This document shows, piece after piece, positions 32,356 through 43,192 of a stretch of 64,000 nt of DNA (positions within the stretch are counted from its first letter, which is position 1; every line of letters starts with the position of its first letter). Under the pieces are notes generated by a model. It was not told the origin of the DNA. It worked only from the letters and a program-made list of their open reading frames with translations, and ran no database searches. Origin of the DNA: Ustilaginoidea virens. Its lineage: Eukaryota > Ascomycota > Sordariomycetes > Hypocreales > Clavicipitaceae. The position numbers and the translations under genes were made by a program. The stretch is taken from the NCBI RefSeq assembly GCF_000687475.1, contig NC_057316.1:3782001-3846000 (forward strand). The letters are read 5' to 3'.

Positions 32356-35300
32356 ATGGTCCAGATGACTTTGCAGCCCGTCTCCTTGGCCTTCAACTCC
32401 AGAACAGCGACTATGGCCGAGTCAGCACCTGCCGAGATTATGGCGCATGCGTCATCATCTTACACAAGTGACGCACAACATGTTCCATGGCATCCGGATA
32501 GTACTAGTAGTACTAGTACGGCTCATCTTCATCATATTATCACGCAACAAGGCCAGCAGAGTCATCAACCCCTTGCAGCAGACGGCGTCACCGGAAACGC
32601 ACCAAACCCCTTGTCGATCTCTTACCAGCAGCTGCATCAACCGTACGAAGCCTCGGAACTTGATGCCGGGCCTTCTTTCGCCGTCATTGATCCACCTTTG
32701 AGTTTAAATGGTTACTTCTATGGCCTTACTGCTGACCTACATGCCGGGCTGGATTGGAACAACGCAAGCCCCCTGCATCATGACGGACGGGAACCGCTTG
32801 GAACCGATGCAGTTTGCGAGAGCACGGAGACTTTTTGTGAAATACTTTCACAGTTGAATCAGCATCCTGCTGCTGGGGAGTCAGCCTCTCAACTTCCTTC
32901 TGGTCTGATCTACTCTGATGGTCTTATACCTTTGCGATCAACGTCGGCAACTCTTGCACCGGTCGCACTTGGACCAACGTCAGAACTTCATCCGTCTAGA
33001 CATACTGACTCATATGCTCCCTCTCAGTTCTCTTTCGGCCGTCAACGCAGGACGTCTACGTCAAGCAACGCACTAGATACGCAAACCGATCCGAATGCTC
33101 GGTCTGGGACCACTTCGGTTTCGGCGGTTCAGGATATCGGAATTGGAAGCCGGAGCAGTGTTCCGTCATATGAGACTTTCATGGGTGGGGGAGCGCAATA
33201 TCCCTGTCCACAGCTCACCAACTTCACTTCCAATTTCAACTCTACCCTCTCGGCTCAGCCACATATCCCAGATCAAAGTTCCACCCCCGCCCAGCCTCGG
33301 TCTACGCAAGGAACGGCACTACGAAGCAATACTCTGCAGGGGGTCGTATCACAAACCGGTCCATCTTCTTCCTCTGGCCCTATTTCGGCCGCCGGAGAGT
33401 CATCATACGACCATATAAGCGGGGTTCAAAGCATTCAGTCGATCCAAGCACTGCTTTCTGTTGAGGAATCTGAAGGTGCATCTCAAGAAAAGCCCTTGGA
33501 ACTGCCCCGACCCCGTTCGCAGCAGCCAATGAAAAAGCGAGGCCCATTCGATTCACAAAAGAGGAAAGAGACAGCTGAGACTAGGAAGAGAAGAGCTTGC
33601 CTCAGATGCCGTATCCAGAAGATCCGTGTATGTGTTTTTTTTTTCTTTCTCTTTTTTTATTTTTTATTTATTTTTAATTTATTTTTCATTTTTTTGGCTT
33701 GCGCCAGAGACATTAATGCTGAGAACATAAGCTGACACGCAAATTCTGTCTTCTTTTCTTCAGTGCGATGCCGATAGTACAGAAGCAGAAGGCTCTTGCC
33801 TGCCATGCAAATGCTTCTCGAAGATATCTAAAAAGACAATTCATCATGTTTCCTGCTTCCGCAGAAAGCTCACAGAGATCGTCTTGTTCCGAAAAGGTGG
33901 ACTTCGTCTTACAGATCGCTGGCAGGGGACTGAAATGAAAGACGTTGGCGATCGAGTCGACACAGAGGTTCGTACGATCCAAATCACTCTTGGCATCTGT
34001 TCAGAACCTTTGGAAATCAAAGTCGTTCGATTTCGAGCTGGTGCTGGAGATGTCGTCGCGCGTTTCTGGACAGTCAAGGAGGGCGAACGGGGAGATGAAG
34101 TACGGAAGAAGAAGGACCTAGAACCTTATTGCTTGGTCGACGTATGGGCAACGGCGACCCATTTCGAGAAATACATCATTGACAACGCAGTCCCGACCAT
34201 GATCAGAGTCAACACTCCGCACGAGCTGCTTCAGAAAACGTTTCTTGGGCAAGACGTCATTCACAAAACGTACATCATGGCTGTGCAACATTATCTTAGC
34301 ATGGATGTGAGCGGTAATTTCCTCGTGGCCGGGGGTTCAGTCTTGACAGTTTAAATAGGACCACATACAAGGGCCTTCAGGGAAGATTGCGAACCCGCAA
34401 AAGACGCTCCTGGGTAGCCTTTTTGTGCTTTGGCTGGCTGTTCGTAAGTGTGTATACTATCCTCGCATGACGAGTTTCCAAACATGGCGTCGCTTGGTCA
34501 AGTCTCATGATTCTGTGTGCTCAGGACACACGACTGGGTCGGCGTATATCTGCGGCGAAGATACTCTGGGGATGAAGCCCGAGACCAAGGACGAGACGTA
34601 TCCGCTCTTTGGCAAGGTTTCCATGCCGCGCATTATCGTTGCTCAATTCGACAGCATCAACCATACAAAGTTGCTGTCCAAGTATGGACACAGGGTTTTG
34701 AGGAGTTTGGAATCCTTTATTTTTCGCAACCAGTCCACCTTTTGGTGGACCATTTACCTTTGTGTATTTATCCTTCTGCACGAAGCAAGCTGGCTGAGTG
34801 CTGATCGATATCGACACGCAAGGCACAACTTTGGAGGAAGAGTGAGTCGACAAGGTTCCTCTGCTTTGCGGATGGCTGGCTGATGGTTTGGAACATGCCT
34901 TTGCTCACAATCAAATGGTTCAGTATCGATACTCCATACCAAGCTTCGTGGAAGAATTGCAGGAAGGATGCAATAACATCCTCGTCCACTGGCACTACTA
35001 CAACTGTCATCCGTGGCCGAAAGCAGACGCCCCGTGGGAACGACACAAGCACTTCATGTCTGAGCTCTCGTCAGAGCAACACGACTTGGTCATGGAAACC
35101 ATGACGGACACGAGAATCCAGAAGCAGCTCAGCGTCTGGAAGAGGTACAGGGAGGAGAATGGGTTCGGTGAGTAATCGGGGCACCGACACATGGTGCTGT
35201 GACAGTTTGTTGTATGAAAGTGAAGCTAAGGACGTTTGGGCAGTTGCGAGGTCTTCGTTACCCGTTTGCCACAAGCAAGAGACGCCGTACATGGGCTCTC

Positions 35301-35401
35301 AGACACAGTTCGACTGGGACCACCCCTGTTACTGGATCGCGCAAATGTTTGAAGAGCGGTGGCAGCCTCATCCGACGTACCAGAGGGAGCATGTTTACTA
35401 G
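32356..35401 (+). CDS. Large Zn2Cys6-like regulatory protein, conserved but uncharacterised
   Basis: Exons 32356-33627, 33764-34306, 34359-34443, 34525-34841, 34924-35167 and 35280-35401 give about 860 residues. The first 410 are Ser/Thr/Gln-rich and probably disordered. A cysteine cluster RRACLRCRIQKIRC then continues across intron 1 into GSCLPCKC, a variant zinc cluster preceded by basic residues (MKKRGPFDSQKRKE). The C-terminal half (GLRLTDRW, TTGSAYICGEDTLGMKPETKDE, SFVEELQEGCNNIL, YWIAQMFEERWQPHPTYQRE) is a globular domain I associate with a filamentous-fungal family of unknown role. Introns 1-4 are clear; the last acceptor (35279) is tentative. The ATG at 32356 is only the first in this frame: candidate upstream exons start at 31622 and 32147. 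The poly-T intron 1 is typical of this window. Confidence 0.82.
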
Positions 35402-36278
35402 GAAAGCCGGAGTGGTGGAGCACGACGAGGCCAAGGCGGCGCTTGTCCTTGTGCCCTGGTAGAGACAGACACGGCTGCTGCACAGGGCATACATGGTGCG
35501 CACCACCGAGACGGCTGGGCAGCTCGCCAAGTACGGATACTCTCGACCTCGAGACGATGACGGCTCGTTGTATCGTCGGGGACGATGCAAGCCAAGCAAC
35601 GTAACACACATGTGGAGGGAGTCTGTAACTTTGAGGTCAACGGGCTCGTAGAAGCGAATCGACGAGTTGGGTGCACTCGGGTTATCCATGTAAAAGGGAA
35701 CTCCGTCGACAGCCGTGCGTAGATCCATTCCGCCGTCTCCTTGCGCAAAAGTCCCGCCTGATGATGGAGGAGTGCCGGCAGGATCGCCTCGTGACTTTGG
35801 TCCTCTCGGAGCGCGTACGAGAGAGAAAACCGTCAGACACTTGCAGGGCAAACAGGGATGATGAAGCTCGTTCGTTCCCTCGCCCAGTCGCCCAGTCGCC
35901 CAGATAACTTAGCTCCCCCGTACGGAGCACTGGCGAATCAGACACCAGACCGTGCGTGCTCCGTATGCCCCGTCGCGGGTCCGGTTGCCGCAGCATACAT
36001 CAGCGTAGCGGGCGGCAGCTGCCCTGATTGGACGGCCACCGGGATGGGACCGGACGAACCATTGGCCCCGCCCAGGGCCGTCCGTCAGCCGGGACTCGGC
36101 TTTGCATCATCATGGCACTCGACTGCCGAGAACGTGTACAGCAGCTATAACTCGGTAACCAGATGCACGTGTGTGTATTGTATTACCCAAACAAAAACTA
36201 CGCTTCCTGTTGCGAAATCCACAAGACTCACTCCCTGGGGAAAAACAGAAAAAGAAAAAAAAAAAAAAAAAGACGCTA
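35402..36278. other. Spacer after the Zn2Cys6-like gene
   Basis: No supported gene. A minus-strand frame of nearly 200 codons (35258-35851) overlaps the last exon of the previous gene; its middle part is protein-like (GVPFYMDNPSAPNSSIRFYE) but it lacks splice support and is left out. An A run lies at 36256-36270. Confidence 0.5.
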
Positions 36279-37202
36279 CTACCACACGGTCTGGCTTGCG
36301 CTCGGCGCACTTGTTTCTCCTTCTCTCCTACTAGAGGCCGCCACACCATGGGGAACTAGAACCTTGCGAGCGGGCTTGGCCAGCGCTTCCCACGCCTCCC
36401 AGCAGTCGGGCGAAAACTCAGCATCGTCCGGCGTGCTGCTTTCGACGAGCGGACTGCCCAAGCCGCTGCTCCTCATGAAGCTTGCCGCGCCTTCCGAATT
36501 GGTCCGACTCCTTCTCCACACTCGTACCGCTTCTTCCTTGGCCGTGTCTATGCATGATATCGAGTGGTGGATTCTCTCCAGCCGGTTGCGTGTGTCGTCG
36601 ATGTCGTCTTGTAGCCTTTCAAGGTGTGTGACGGCGATGAGGTATGTGCCCCGGCGAGAAAGCCCGTACGATTCCAGTAGTCTCCGGTGTCTCGTGCAGC
36701 ACTCCAACTCCGCGTGGTTCAGCAGGACTTCCAACCGTCCAGGGAACGACTGCTTCCACGACGCCGTCGGACCAAAGGGCTTCTCCCCCTCAAACTCCCT
36801 CACCATGAAGCTGTTCAGCTCCATCTCCAGGTGTATTCGCGTCTGGCAAAACAGCGCGGCAGCTCGGCAGTCGAAATCATCCGCCGTCAGCCGCATGTCG
36901 GGATCGGGCTCTGAGTGAACGTCGTCCCAAAGCTCTTCAAACGATTCGTACTGGCCTACGTCGGGCAAGTGGCGCTCATCGCCCAGCCACGGGAAGTCCT
37001 CTCTCGTCGCTTCATCCAGGAGGTCTTTGGCTTCAGCTTCGCCGTCGGACGGTGCAGGCAGGGGGGTTGAGGAGGCAACGAAAAGGACGCCCCGAGGTGT
37101 GGTCCACCCCAGCCCCCGGGCGCGAAGCCTCTCCAACCTGCGTAGCTGCCCCTGAAGGATGTTTGCAACCGTATTCCGGTGGATTGTAGAGTACTTGGCC
37201 AT
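36279..37202 (-). CDS. Uncharacterised protein
   Basis: I do not recognise a family. The frame from the ATG at 37202 (MAKYSTIHRN) gives 307 residues without introns. It is charged, with Arg/Glu/Leu-rich helices (LQGQLRRLERLRARGL; THLERLQDDIDDTRNRLERI, probably a coiled coil at about 180-205) and no signal peptide or membrane span. The same frame stays open upstream for about 90 codons through an Ala-coding CTG/GCT repeat but has no ATG there, so either translation begins at 37202 or an upstream exon is spliced on. The codon bias is like that of the neighbouring genes, so I believe it is real. An Asp-rich acidic stretch (EELWDDVHSEPDPDMRL) lies near residue 70. Confidence 0.65.
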   Translation of the reverse strand: MAKYSTIHRNTVANILQGQLRRLERLRARGLGWTTPRGVLFVASSTPLPAPSDGEAEAKDLLDEATREDFPWLGDERHLPDVGQYESFEELWDDVHSEPDPDMRLTADDFDCRAAALFCQTRIHLEMELNSFMVREFEGEKPFGPTASWKQSFPGRLEVLLNHAELECCTRHRRLLESYGLSRRGTYLIAVTHLERLQDDIDDTRNRLERIHHSISCIDTAKEEAVRVWRRSRTNSEGAASFMRSSGLGSPLVESSTPDDAEFSPDCWEAWEALAKPARKVLVPHGVAASSRREGETSAPSASQTVW

Positions 37203-37210
37203 GCTGAGTC

Positions 37211-37313
37211 CTGTTGGTGTTGCCGCTGCTGCTGCTGATGCCGCTGCTGATGCCGCTGCTGCTGCTGATGCTGCTGCTGCTGCTGATGCTGCTGCTGCTG
37301 CTGATGCTGCAGT
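37211..37313. repeat. CTG/GCT trinucleotide repeat
   Basis: About 100 bases of GCTGCTGCTGATGC-type repeats upstream of the uncharacterised gene. On the minus strand it reads as poly-Ala with Ser interruptions in frame with that gene; on the plus strand as Leu/Met or Ala/Asp. Confidence 0.9.
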
Positions 37314-38020
37314 GGCGGTTCCCTCCGTTACCGACCCGGCCGCCGGGTCCAGAGAATGCGCGCTGCTTGGCGGATTCCGCGGTGGTTGCCGTGTCCTCGG
37401 CAAGACTTCAAGACCGGGTGATTGGGAAAGCAGCAAGTCGGGGCGGAGCTCATGCTCTAGGCTGAAAAGAGCTCGCAAACTCGCAATGGCCCGGCCGGAG
37501 AATGCATACGATATAGATATAGGGTTGGGCGAGGCTGATTCAAGTCTGGTCGCCAGGCGCAGGGGAAGCAGGCCAGATCATGTCGATGGAGACGAGAGCT
37601 GTGCATGAGGAAGGAGCAGTGCAATGCCGACTGGAATGTTTCTTCGAAGCCGCCAACTGGAAAGAGCGACGTGACGGTGACGGCGACAGCCTTGGGTGAA
37701 CCTGCCTCGGCGTTCCTGCCTCGATGTTCCTGCCTCGATGTTCCTGCCTCGGTATTAGTAGGTACACGTAGGCAGTGAATCACAGGCGGTGAATCACAGA
37801 CGGTGACCGTTCCGCCGCTTCCCAAAGGAGAAGGATCGAGTTTGGTAAGACAAATCCCCCCCCCAATACCAGACTTGTTGCGTTGAGTCTGGTCTGGCCG
37901 AGTGAAGAAAGATATTCAGTAACCTACCTACGCTACCCTGGGTGGGCGAGGCAAGAATGTAAAAACTACACGATAATTCGTGCTCTTGCAGCAGAGTCGC
38001 TTTCGTGCTGCACAACTGGC

Positions 38021-38110
38021 CATGCCATGCCATGCCATGCCATGCCATGCCATGCGTCATCTTACACCGCCTGCAAGCCTCGTCACGTCTCACGTCACGT
38101 CACGTCACGT
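38021..38110. repeat. ATGCC and CACGT pentamer arrays
   Basis: Seven copies of CATGC(ATGCC) at 38021-38054, then about five copies of CACGT at 38083-38110, both in non-coding sequence 100-190 bases past the phosphatase stop codon. Confidence 0.85.
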
Positions 38111-38206
38111 CATGTCACTACTATACCTCTTGTCGCCCCAGATCTTCCTTCTGGATTTCGAGATCCGGAACCTCATGCCAGCCATTACTCTTCCGGTCCT
38201 CGGCCT

Positions 38207-41143
38207 CTAACCTCCAGCCTCGCGGCTCATGAACATCTCAACCACGATTCGTCCGCCCTCTCTGGCCGTCTTGCCTCCGTCGTTTGTTCTGGAAACCAAC
38301 GGCCCCATGATTTCGGCATATCGTTTTTGCCGCATGCTCCTTTTCCTCTCGCCGTCGTCGTCGCTGTTCCTTCTAAATGTCAATCGTCGGCTTAGACCAA
38401 CGGCGGTTGGTGACGCTGGTGCTGCCGAGCTCAGTTCCGTGGCCACGCGCGACAAGGTACATGTCAGAAAAACAAAAGCAATGTTGTGGTTCGGTGCCCA
38501 GGAGAACATGTCGAGAATCTGCGTCTTGGCATTCGGCCAGGCGGCGGGGCCCAGAGACGTCAAATTCGGTATGGCTGTGGATAGTTTTGCCCAAAGTAGT
38601 GGCGGGACAAGGCCGTCGCTAAGGGAAGCCAAGAACAACAACAGGACAGACGACAAGAGCTCCAGCTTGTGCGGCGACGAGAGCTCCACAGGTAGCGCCT
38701 CCAAAATGGAAGCGTCGGTATCCAAGGCCGACACGAGCTCGGCTTGTATCGACTCTCGCTCCGGTATCCCCGGCGTCCATGTGGCGGAATCCAGCGGCCA
38801 GCCGGGCTCCTGGGGGAGGACCACTTCATCCAGCATGGCTTCGTCAGCCACGCACCTCTCTGCTTGGGTTTGAATCGCCTCCGTCAATTTGAACAGCTCC
38901 TTGGGAGCGGAGCAGCGAACTTTGGAATCATGCGGAATGGCGCCATGGATGTTGTCTTCCGACAGGAACCTCAGAATGCCTCCGTCAGGTACTCGAATAA
39001 GCTCGTCGACGGAGCGCCCAAAGCAGGTCGGCAGCCAGGTTGCCCTCACGGGGACGAAATGGTCTCTGCCCCCTTCCACACGGAGAACGAGGACGTCTTC
39101 CAACTTTGCGTCGCCGTCGTTCAAAGACCGCAGGTGAGGTATGCTCGAGACTTGTGCTTCTATATGAGCCGAAATCGTCTCGCCGGGCTGCAAAGTGATT
39201 GTCTTGCTTGAGGGATTGCTCGCTTCATGGTCATCTGCTTGGATAAAAGACGTAGTCAGCCAGGACAGGCTCGTGGATTCTTCGGCGTGTGTGGTTGGTT
39301 TCTCGACAAAAGAAAAGCCCGCCGAAACTCTCCCGGTATTCGCGATTGTGGCAATACAAGACTTTCTCTGCAAGAAGCCAAGGTCGCCCAGGTCCACGGC
39401 AATTTCCCCCGTCGCCGAAGGTTCTTCCATGACGACGGTGATGGCTGGGCGACCTTCATTCTCCTCCCGATCGAGTTGGCGTGCCACCTCGGCGTGAACC
39501 TTGGCCTTCAGTTCCGGCACGACTGCATCGTAGTCGAGCGTGAATATGGAAACGATTGGTTTGTGATCAGAAGAGCAGATTCGCTGATGCGATGCGTAAA
39601 TGTCAAGACTAAGACGGTCAATGCAGCCTTGCTGCGTCACGAGCTCGCCAGAGTCATAATATTCGGCCTCGTCATAGCCGAGTATTGGCGTAGCCAGTAT
39701 TTGCTCGTCGGCGTCTGTTTCAGGGTCGTAGCTGAAAAGAACGTCATCATCTTCGTCTATTCCCCTCATCTTCATTTCCTCGTCTTTTCTGCTTGCCTCT
39801 TGCTCCTCCCGCATCCTCGCGTCGTGCTCTAGCTTGTACTTTCTTGTCCGGTAGAGGATTCGGTCACACCAACTCGGCGCTCGTTGCTTCTCACTGGAAT
39901 CAAACAATCCGATAGTGCCGACATCATACTTGTAAGATGGCAGGAACGCTATGGGTCCTTCCCTCCAGCCATCGTGAAACGCTTTCCGTTGCGCCATGGC
40001 CCGTCGAAGCTGATCGTGAGGGAGCAGGGAGTCGAGGGTCGCTTGGAGAGACGTGGGATCTTGACTTGGATCCTCTGGGAAGTCGTCCGGGTCGGGCAGC
40101 GTGGTTTGCGAATCGAAACTCTGCTGGCGTGAGTGGAGTGAAGATTTGATGGTCGTGTCGTCGTCGTCGCTTTCCGAGTGTCTCAGGACCATGACCCCTT
40201 CGCCTTCGGGGAGACCTGGCACCGTGTCGCTGCTCGCTCCATACTCCCCTCTCGTGTGGAGCGTGAGGATTCTTCGAATGTCGTCGCCAGGGAGGCCGTC
40301 GAGCCGGAAGTTGAGGTCGCCGAACCAGAAAGCAAAGTCCTCGTCCCCAATCGCTTCACCGTCATCCTCCGACACGCCTGCGAGGACGACAGGGTCAAAC
40401 TTGGTCTTGCACAGAATCTGGTCCACGTCCCAACACCTCCGTTCCAAGTAACTTGAGCTTGGGCCGCTGGCGAGATGGCAGTTGACGAACACCATCCGGG
40501 TCGTTTCGCCCAAGACAATGCGAGACGTGACGGCGCCTTTGTTGCCAAAGTATCCCAAAAGACCGGTGCCGACCTGCTTGGTGCTCACGTTTGAAATGGT
40601 GGGGGCAATCTCTGGAGAAGCGTACATCAGCAGCAGCAAGCCCGTCATTTGCTCCGACACGACTAGCTGATAGCCCGGCGGCATGGCCGCCTCGAGCGCT
40701 GCTTGCCACTTGTCCGAGGACGACGTGTCCAACTTGACAGCGCGGTTCATGTACTCTTTGGTCAGGTTCAAATCCACGATTTCCTGCAGCCCCAGGACGT
40801 ACAGTCCGATGTCATTTCCCCCCAAGGTATGGACAGACTGGGACTCGTCTTCTTCTTGCCATGGAAACGTGGTATGAGAGAGGGCCGAGTCCCGAGACAG
40901 ATGCAGAGCGGCAAAGTGTTGGTCAATACCCTGCCCATCGACAAACCATCTGGCCAAGTCCTTGTCGGTCCCGGGGCAGGCCGCGACGTTCCATGTGCCA
41001 ATCTTGACTCGGATCTTGCGGGGCCGGACGTATTCGTCGCGCCTTGCATGGACGGCCCTAGCAAGGGATTGCGGCGTGGTGTGCAGGTCCGGGGGTTCCG
41101 ACGACTCGGCACGACGAGGAGGCGGGCTATCGGGGGTCGTCAT
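38207..41143 (-). CDS. Inositol polyphosphate 5-phosphatase, OCRL/INPP5B type
   Basis: Removes the 5-phosphate of membrane phosphoinositides such as PI(4,5)P2, acting on endosomal or plasma membranes. A single exon gives 978 residues. The catalytic domain spans about residues 40-545: KIGTWNVAACPG, GLQEIVDL, GYFGNKGAVTSR, FWFGDLNFRLDG, APSWCDRILYRTR and SSDHKPIVS carry the Mg2+ and phosphate residues of type II enzymes. An acidic insertion with an Asp run lies between the last two motifs and another before the DLLPHDQL helix. Residues about 560-700 fit the ASH beta-domain (LGFLQRKSCIATIANTG), and about 720-960 a RhoGAP-like domain that, as in OCRL, probably lacks GAP activity. No signal peptide. 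It diverges from DCP1. Confidence 0.95.
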   Translation of the reverse strand: MTTPDSPPPRRAESSEPPDLHTTPQSLARAVHARRDEYVRPRKIRVKIGTWNVAACPGTDKDLARWFVDGQGIDQHFAALHLSRDSALSHTTFPWQEEDESQSVHTLGGNDIGLYVLGLQEIVDLNLTKEYMNRAVKLDTSSSDKWQAALEAAMPPGYQLVVSEQMTGLLLLMYASPEIAPTISNVSTKQVGTGLLGYFGNKGAVTSRIVLGETTRMVFVNCHLASGPSSSYLERRCWDVDQILCKTKFDPVVLAGVSEDDGEAIGDEDFAFWFGDLNFRLDGLPGDDIRRILTLHTRGEYGASSDTVPGLPEGEGVMVLRHSESDDDDTTIKSSLHSRQQSFDSQTTLPDPDDFPEDPSQDPTSLQATLDSLLPHDQLRRAMAQRKAFHDGWREGPIAFLPSYKYDVGTIGLFDSSEKQRAPSWCDRILYRTRKYKLEHDARMREEQEASRKDEEMKMRGIDEDDDVLFSYDPETDADEQILATPILGYDEAEYYDSGELVTQQGCIDRLSLDIYASHQRICSSDHKPIVSIFTLDYDAVVPELKAKVHAEVARQLDREENEGRPAITVVMEEPSATGEIAVDLGDLGFLQRKSCIATIANTGRVSAGFSFVEKPTTHAEESTSLSWLTTSFIQADDHEASNPSSKTITLQPGETISAHIEAQVSSIPHLRSLNDGDAKLEDVLVLRVEGGRDHFVPVRATWLPTCFGRSVDELIRVPDGGILRFLSEDNIHGAIPHDSKVRCSAPKELFKLTEAIQTQAERCVADEAMLDEVVLPQEPGWPLDSATWTPGIPERESIQAELVSALDTDASILEALPVELSSPHKLELLSSVLLLFLASLSDGLVPPLLWAKLSTAIPNLTSLGPAAWPNAKTQILDMFSWAPNHNIAFVFLTCTLSRVATELSSAAPASPTAVGLSRRLTFRRNSDDDGERKRSMRQKRYAEIMGPLVSRTNDGGKTAREGGRIVVEMFMSREAGG

Positions 41144-42061
41144 GTCGGTGAGGAGGCCCAGGGCGGATGAGGCGCTGCTCTTTGGGCGTTTGAATGAATG
41201 TTGGATAACTCTTGCGCGCTTGGTGACCTAGACCATGATGTGAAGCAGTATTGAAGCAGCAAAAGCAGCAACAGCAGCAACAGCAGCAGCAGCGGAAGAT
41301 GCGTCAAAGGCCGGACCGGTTTCAGACAAGCCGGGATGGGTGCAGTATCATGCCCGTCCTCGCACAGTACGTCCGTGCCTGGAAAGAAGTAAGAAAAGGA
41401 CTGGTTGCTTGAGTCCTCTGTGGGTGGTTTAATAACGTTTGGCGATAAAGAGGTTTAGGGGGTTTGGGGATGAACTTGAACTTGGTTGGTGTGCAGTGAC
41501 TGCTGAAGGGCCGTCGCCACAGCTGGCGTCATCGGCTTGCCAGGGCTCAGCTAGCTATTGACCTCCTGCCAGCTGCCAGGCCAGCTGCCAGGCCAGCTGC
41601 CACGGCTACCTACCTGCCAGGGCTACCTACCAGTAGGTACTCGGTACGTGGCAGATTGCGACTTGCGGGTGTGAGCTTATCGATAAACTCGACTCCGCGG
41701 CAGTGGATGCCATCATGCGAGCAAATAAACTGACTTCCTCTCTCACGTGCCTTGGCCCGGAACAGCGACAGCAGCAGCTGGGTCGATGAATCGATGCTGC
41801 CGCGCCACATGTCATGCTGAATCTCTCATGATGAGCGAGCTGCCCTCTTGGTCTCCAGCGACTTTAGCTCTTCGCTCGCAAAGCAACGCACCCGGCGACC
41901 TCGCCGTCACGACATCAGTCCTCCCAAGAGGAAATCACATCTCTTTGATATCCTAACCACCCCCACCAACCCCCAACACCACCCACCCCAGACGCCGACG
42001 GCCGGCCGACAAATCTTCCCCTGCCTCCTGGCGAGCCGCCCGGGGCGTTCCCAAACCGGCC
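41144..42061. other. Divergent promoter region between the 5-phosphatase and DCP1
   Basis: 918 bases serving both genes. Contents: AGCAGC repeat (41258-41291), a CCAGCTGCCAGG tandem repeat (41565-41600), and a GGTAGGTA/CTACCTACC cluster with near palindrome (41601-41645). The last 130 bases before DCP1 are C-rich (CCACCCC), typical of a fungal 5' leader. Confidence 0.65.
41565..41645. repeat. CCAGCTGCCAGG repeats followed by CTACCTACC motifs
   Basis: Three to four copies of CCAGCTGCCAGG (each containing CAGCTG) followed by CTACCTACCTGCC and CTACCTACCAGTAGGTAC. Confidence 0.8.
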
Positions 42062-42745
42062 ATGACCCAGCAGACGCCTCGACGCGCGCGGCACACCCGC
42101 CACCCGTCGTCCAGCTTGATACCCGCAGTCTCCGACTACGAGTCCGACGCCGCCGCCGCCGCCGCCATCCAGGCCGCCTACGCGCCGCCGCCGCCGCGCA
42201 CAAACACCGAGCTGAACGTCTCCGTCCTGCAGCGGTACCTGCCCTCCGTGCAAGCCATCCTCTCCATCGCCGCCAACGCCGTGGTCTACGCGTTCGACCC
42301 CGACGCCTCCAGCTGGGACAAGTCCGGCATAGAAGGCACGCTGTTTGTCTGCACGCAGTCGCCCGTCCCCGGGACCCGCCAGCCGAGGGCGTGCGTGTTC
42401 GTCCTGAACCGCCGGGCGCTGGACAACCTGATTGTGGACCTGGCGCGCGTGAGCCACGTCGAGATCTCGGGCGAGCTGGTCATGCTCAAGGTGGATGATG
42501 GCGGCTGGCAGCAGGGCGACAAGGTGGTGGGCCTTTGGATACACAACGACGAGGACGATACGAGGCAGATCAACGGCGCAATGATACAAGAGACTTGGAA
42601 AGTCGCCAGATCGACGGGACCCCTTGACGAGAAACAAGGGCCAGAGGCTGCACCTGACGCTGCATCTGACGCTGGCGCTGGCACGAAAGCTGTCGGGAAG
42701 AGAGTGTCGATGAGAGACTTGTTTGCAGCGCAGCATGGCACATAA
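42062..42745 (+). CDS. DCP1: mRNA-decapping enzyme subunit 1
   Basis: DCP1 activates the DCP2 pyrophosphatase that removes mRNA caps in processing bodies. Single exon, 227 residues. The EVH1-like fold is recognised by LNVSVLQRYLPSVQAIL, NAVVYAFDPDASSWDKSGIEG, TLFVCTQS, and CVFVLNRRALDNLIVDL, followed by VGLWIHNDEDDTRQIN and the C-terminal helix RVSMRDLFAAQ. The N-terminus has a basic start and a poly-Ala run coded by GCC repeats (42148-42166). It lacks the long Pro-rich tail of animal DCP1, as is usual in fungi. Start at the first ATG after the C-rich leader. Confidence 0.93.
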   Translation: MTQQTPRRARHTRHPSSSLIPAVSDYESDAAAAAAIQAAYAPPPPRTNTELNVSVLQRYLPSVQAILSIAANAVVYAFDPDASSWDKSGIEGTLFVCTQSPVPGTRQPRACVFVLNRRALDNLIVDLARVSHVEISGELVMLKVDDGGWQQGDKVVGLWIHNDEDDTRQINGAMIQETWKVARSTGPLDEKQGPEAAPDAASDAGAGTKAVGKRVSMRDLFAAQHGT

Positions 42746-43151
42746 CCAGCGCGCTGGTTGATATCCGCTCTGCCTTCTCTTTCGACCAGAGAGACCAGAG
42801 GGCAAAGCTACGGAAGGAGCACCAAGTGAATCAAGTAGCTCGCACCATGTGCTACGTACTGTTTGCGACAATGTCCGATTCGTGCGCATTCCGTTCGGAT
42901 TTGACGGGATTTGTCTGTCACGTGTCGATACATGGCCACGTCTCTCGTCTTTGCGGTTTCTGACTCGACAAAAGTAAAGGGCAAGACACGAACGAGGGGC
43001 AAGTAGTATCGTATGATACTATATTGGCGGTATGCTGAGGTATAATGATGGAAAGAGTCAAACAGAGGGGGGAAGAAGAGAAGAAGAAGAGGAAGAAGAA
43101 AAAGAAAAAGAAATGGAGAACAGCAGTCGTGCCACAAAAAGAAAAAGAGGG

Positions 43152-43192
<41 letters not shown>

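Larger units (their letters stand above)
37203..38206. other. Repeat-rich spacer
   Basis: No gene. It contains the CTG/GCT trinucleotide repeat (37211-37313), GTTCCTGCCTCG(AT) repeats (37709-37752, about four copies of a 15-mer), TGGTCTGG (37889-37896), an ATGCC pentamer array (38021-38054) and a CACGT pentamer array (38083-38110). Confidence 0.7.

Noticed and set aside
35258..35851. Minus-strand frame of 197 codons
   Set aside because: It overlaps the last exon of the Zn2Cys6-like gene; the segment DLRTAVDGVPFYMDNPS is suggestive but isolated.
37203..37478. Poly-Ala N-terminal extension of the uncharacterised gene
   Set aside because: The extension has no ATG; it begins with a TTG and consists mainly of the trinucleotide repeat.
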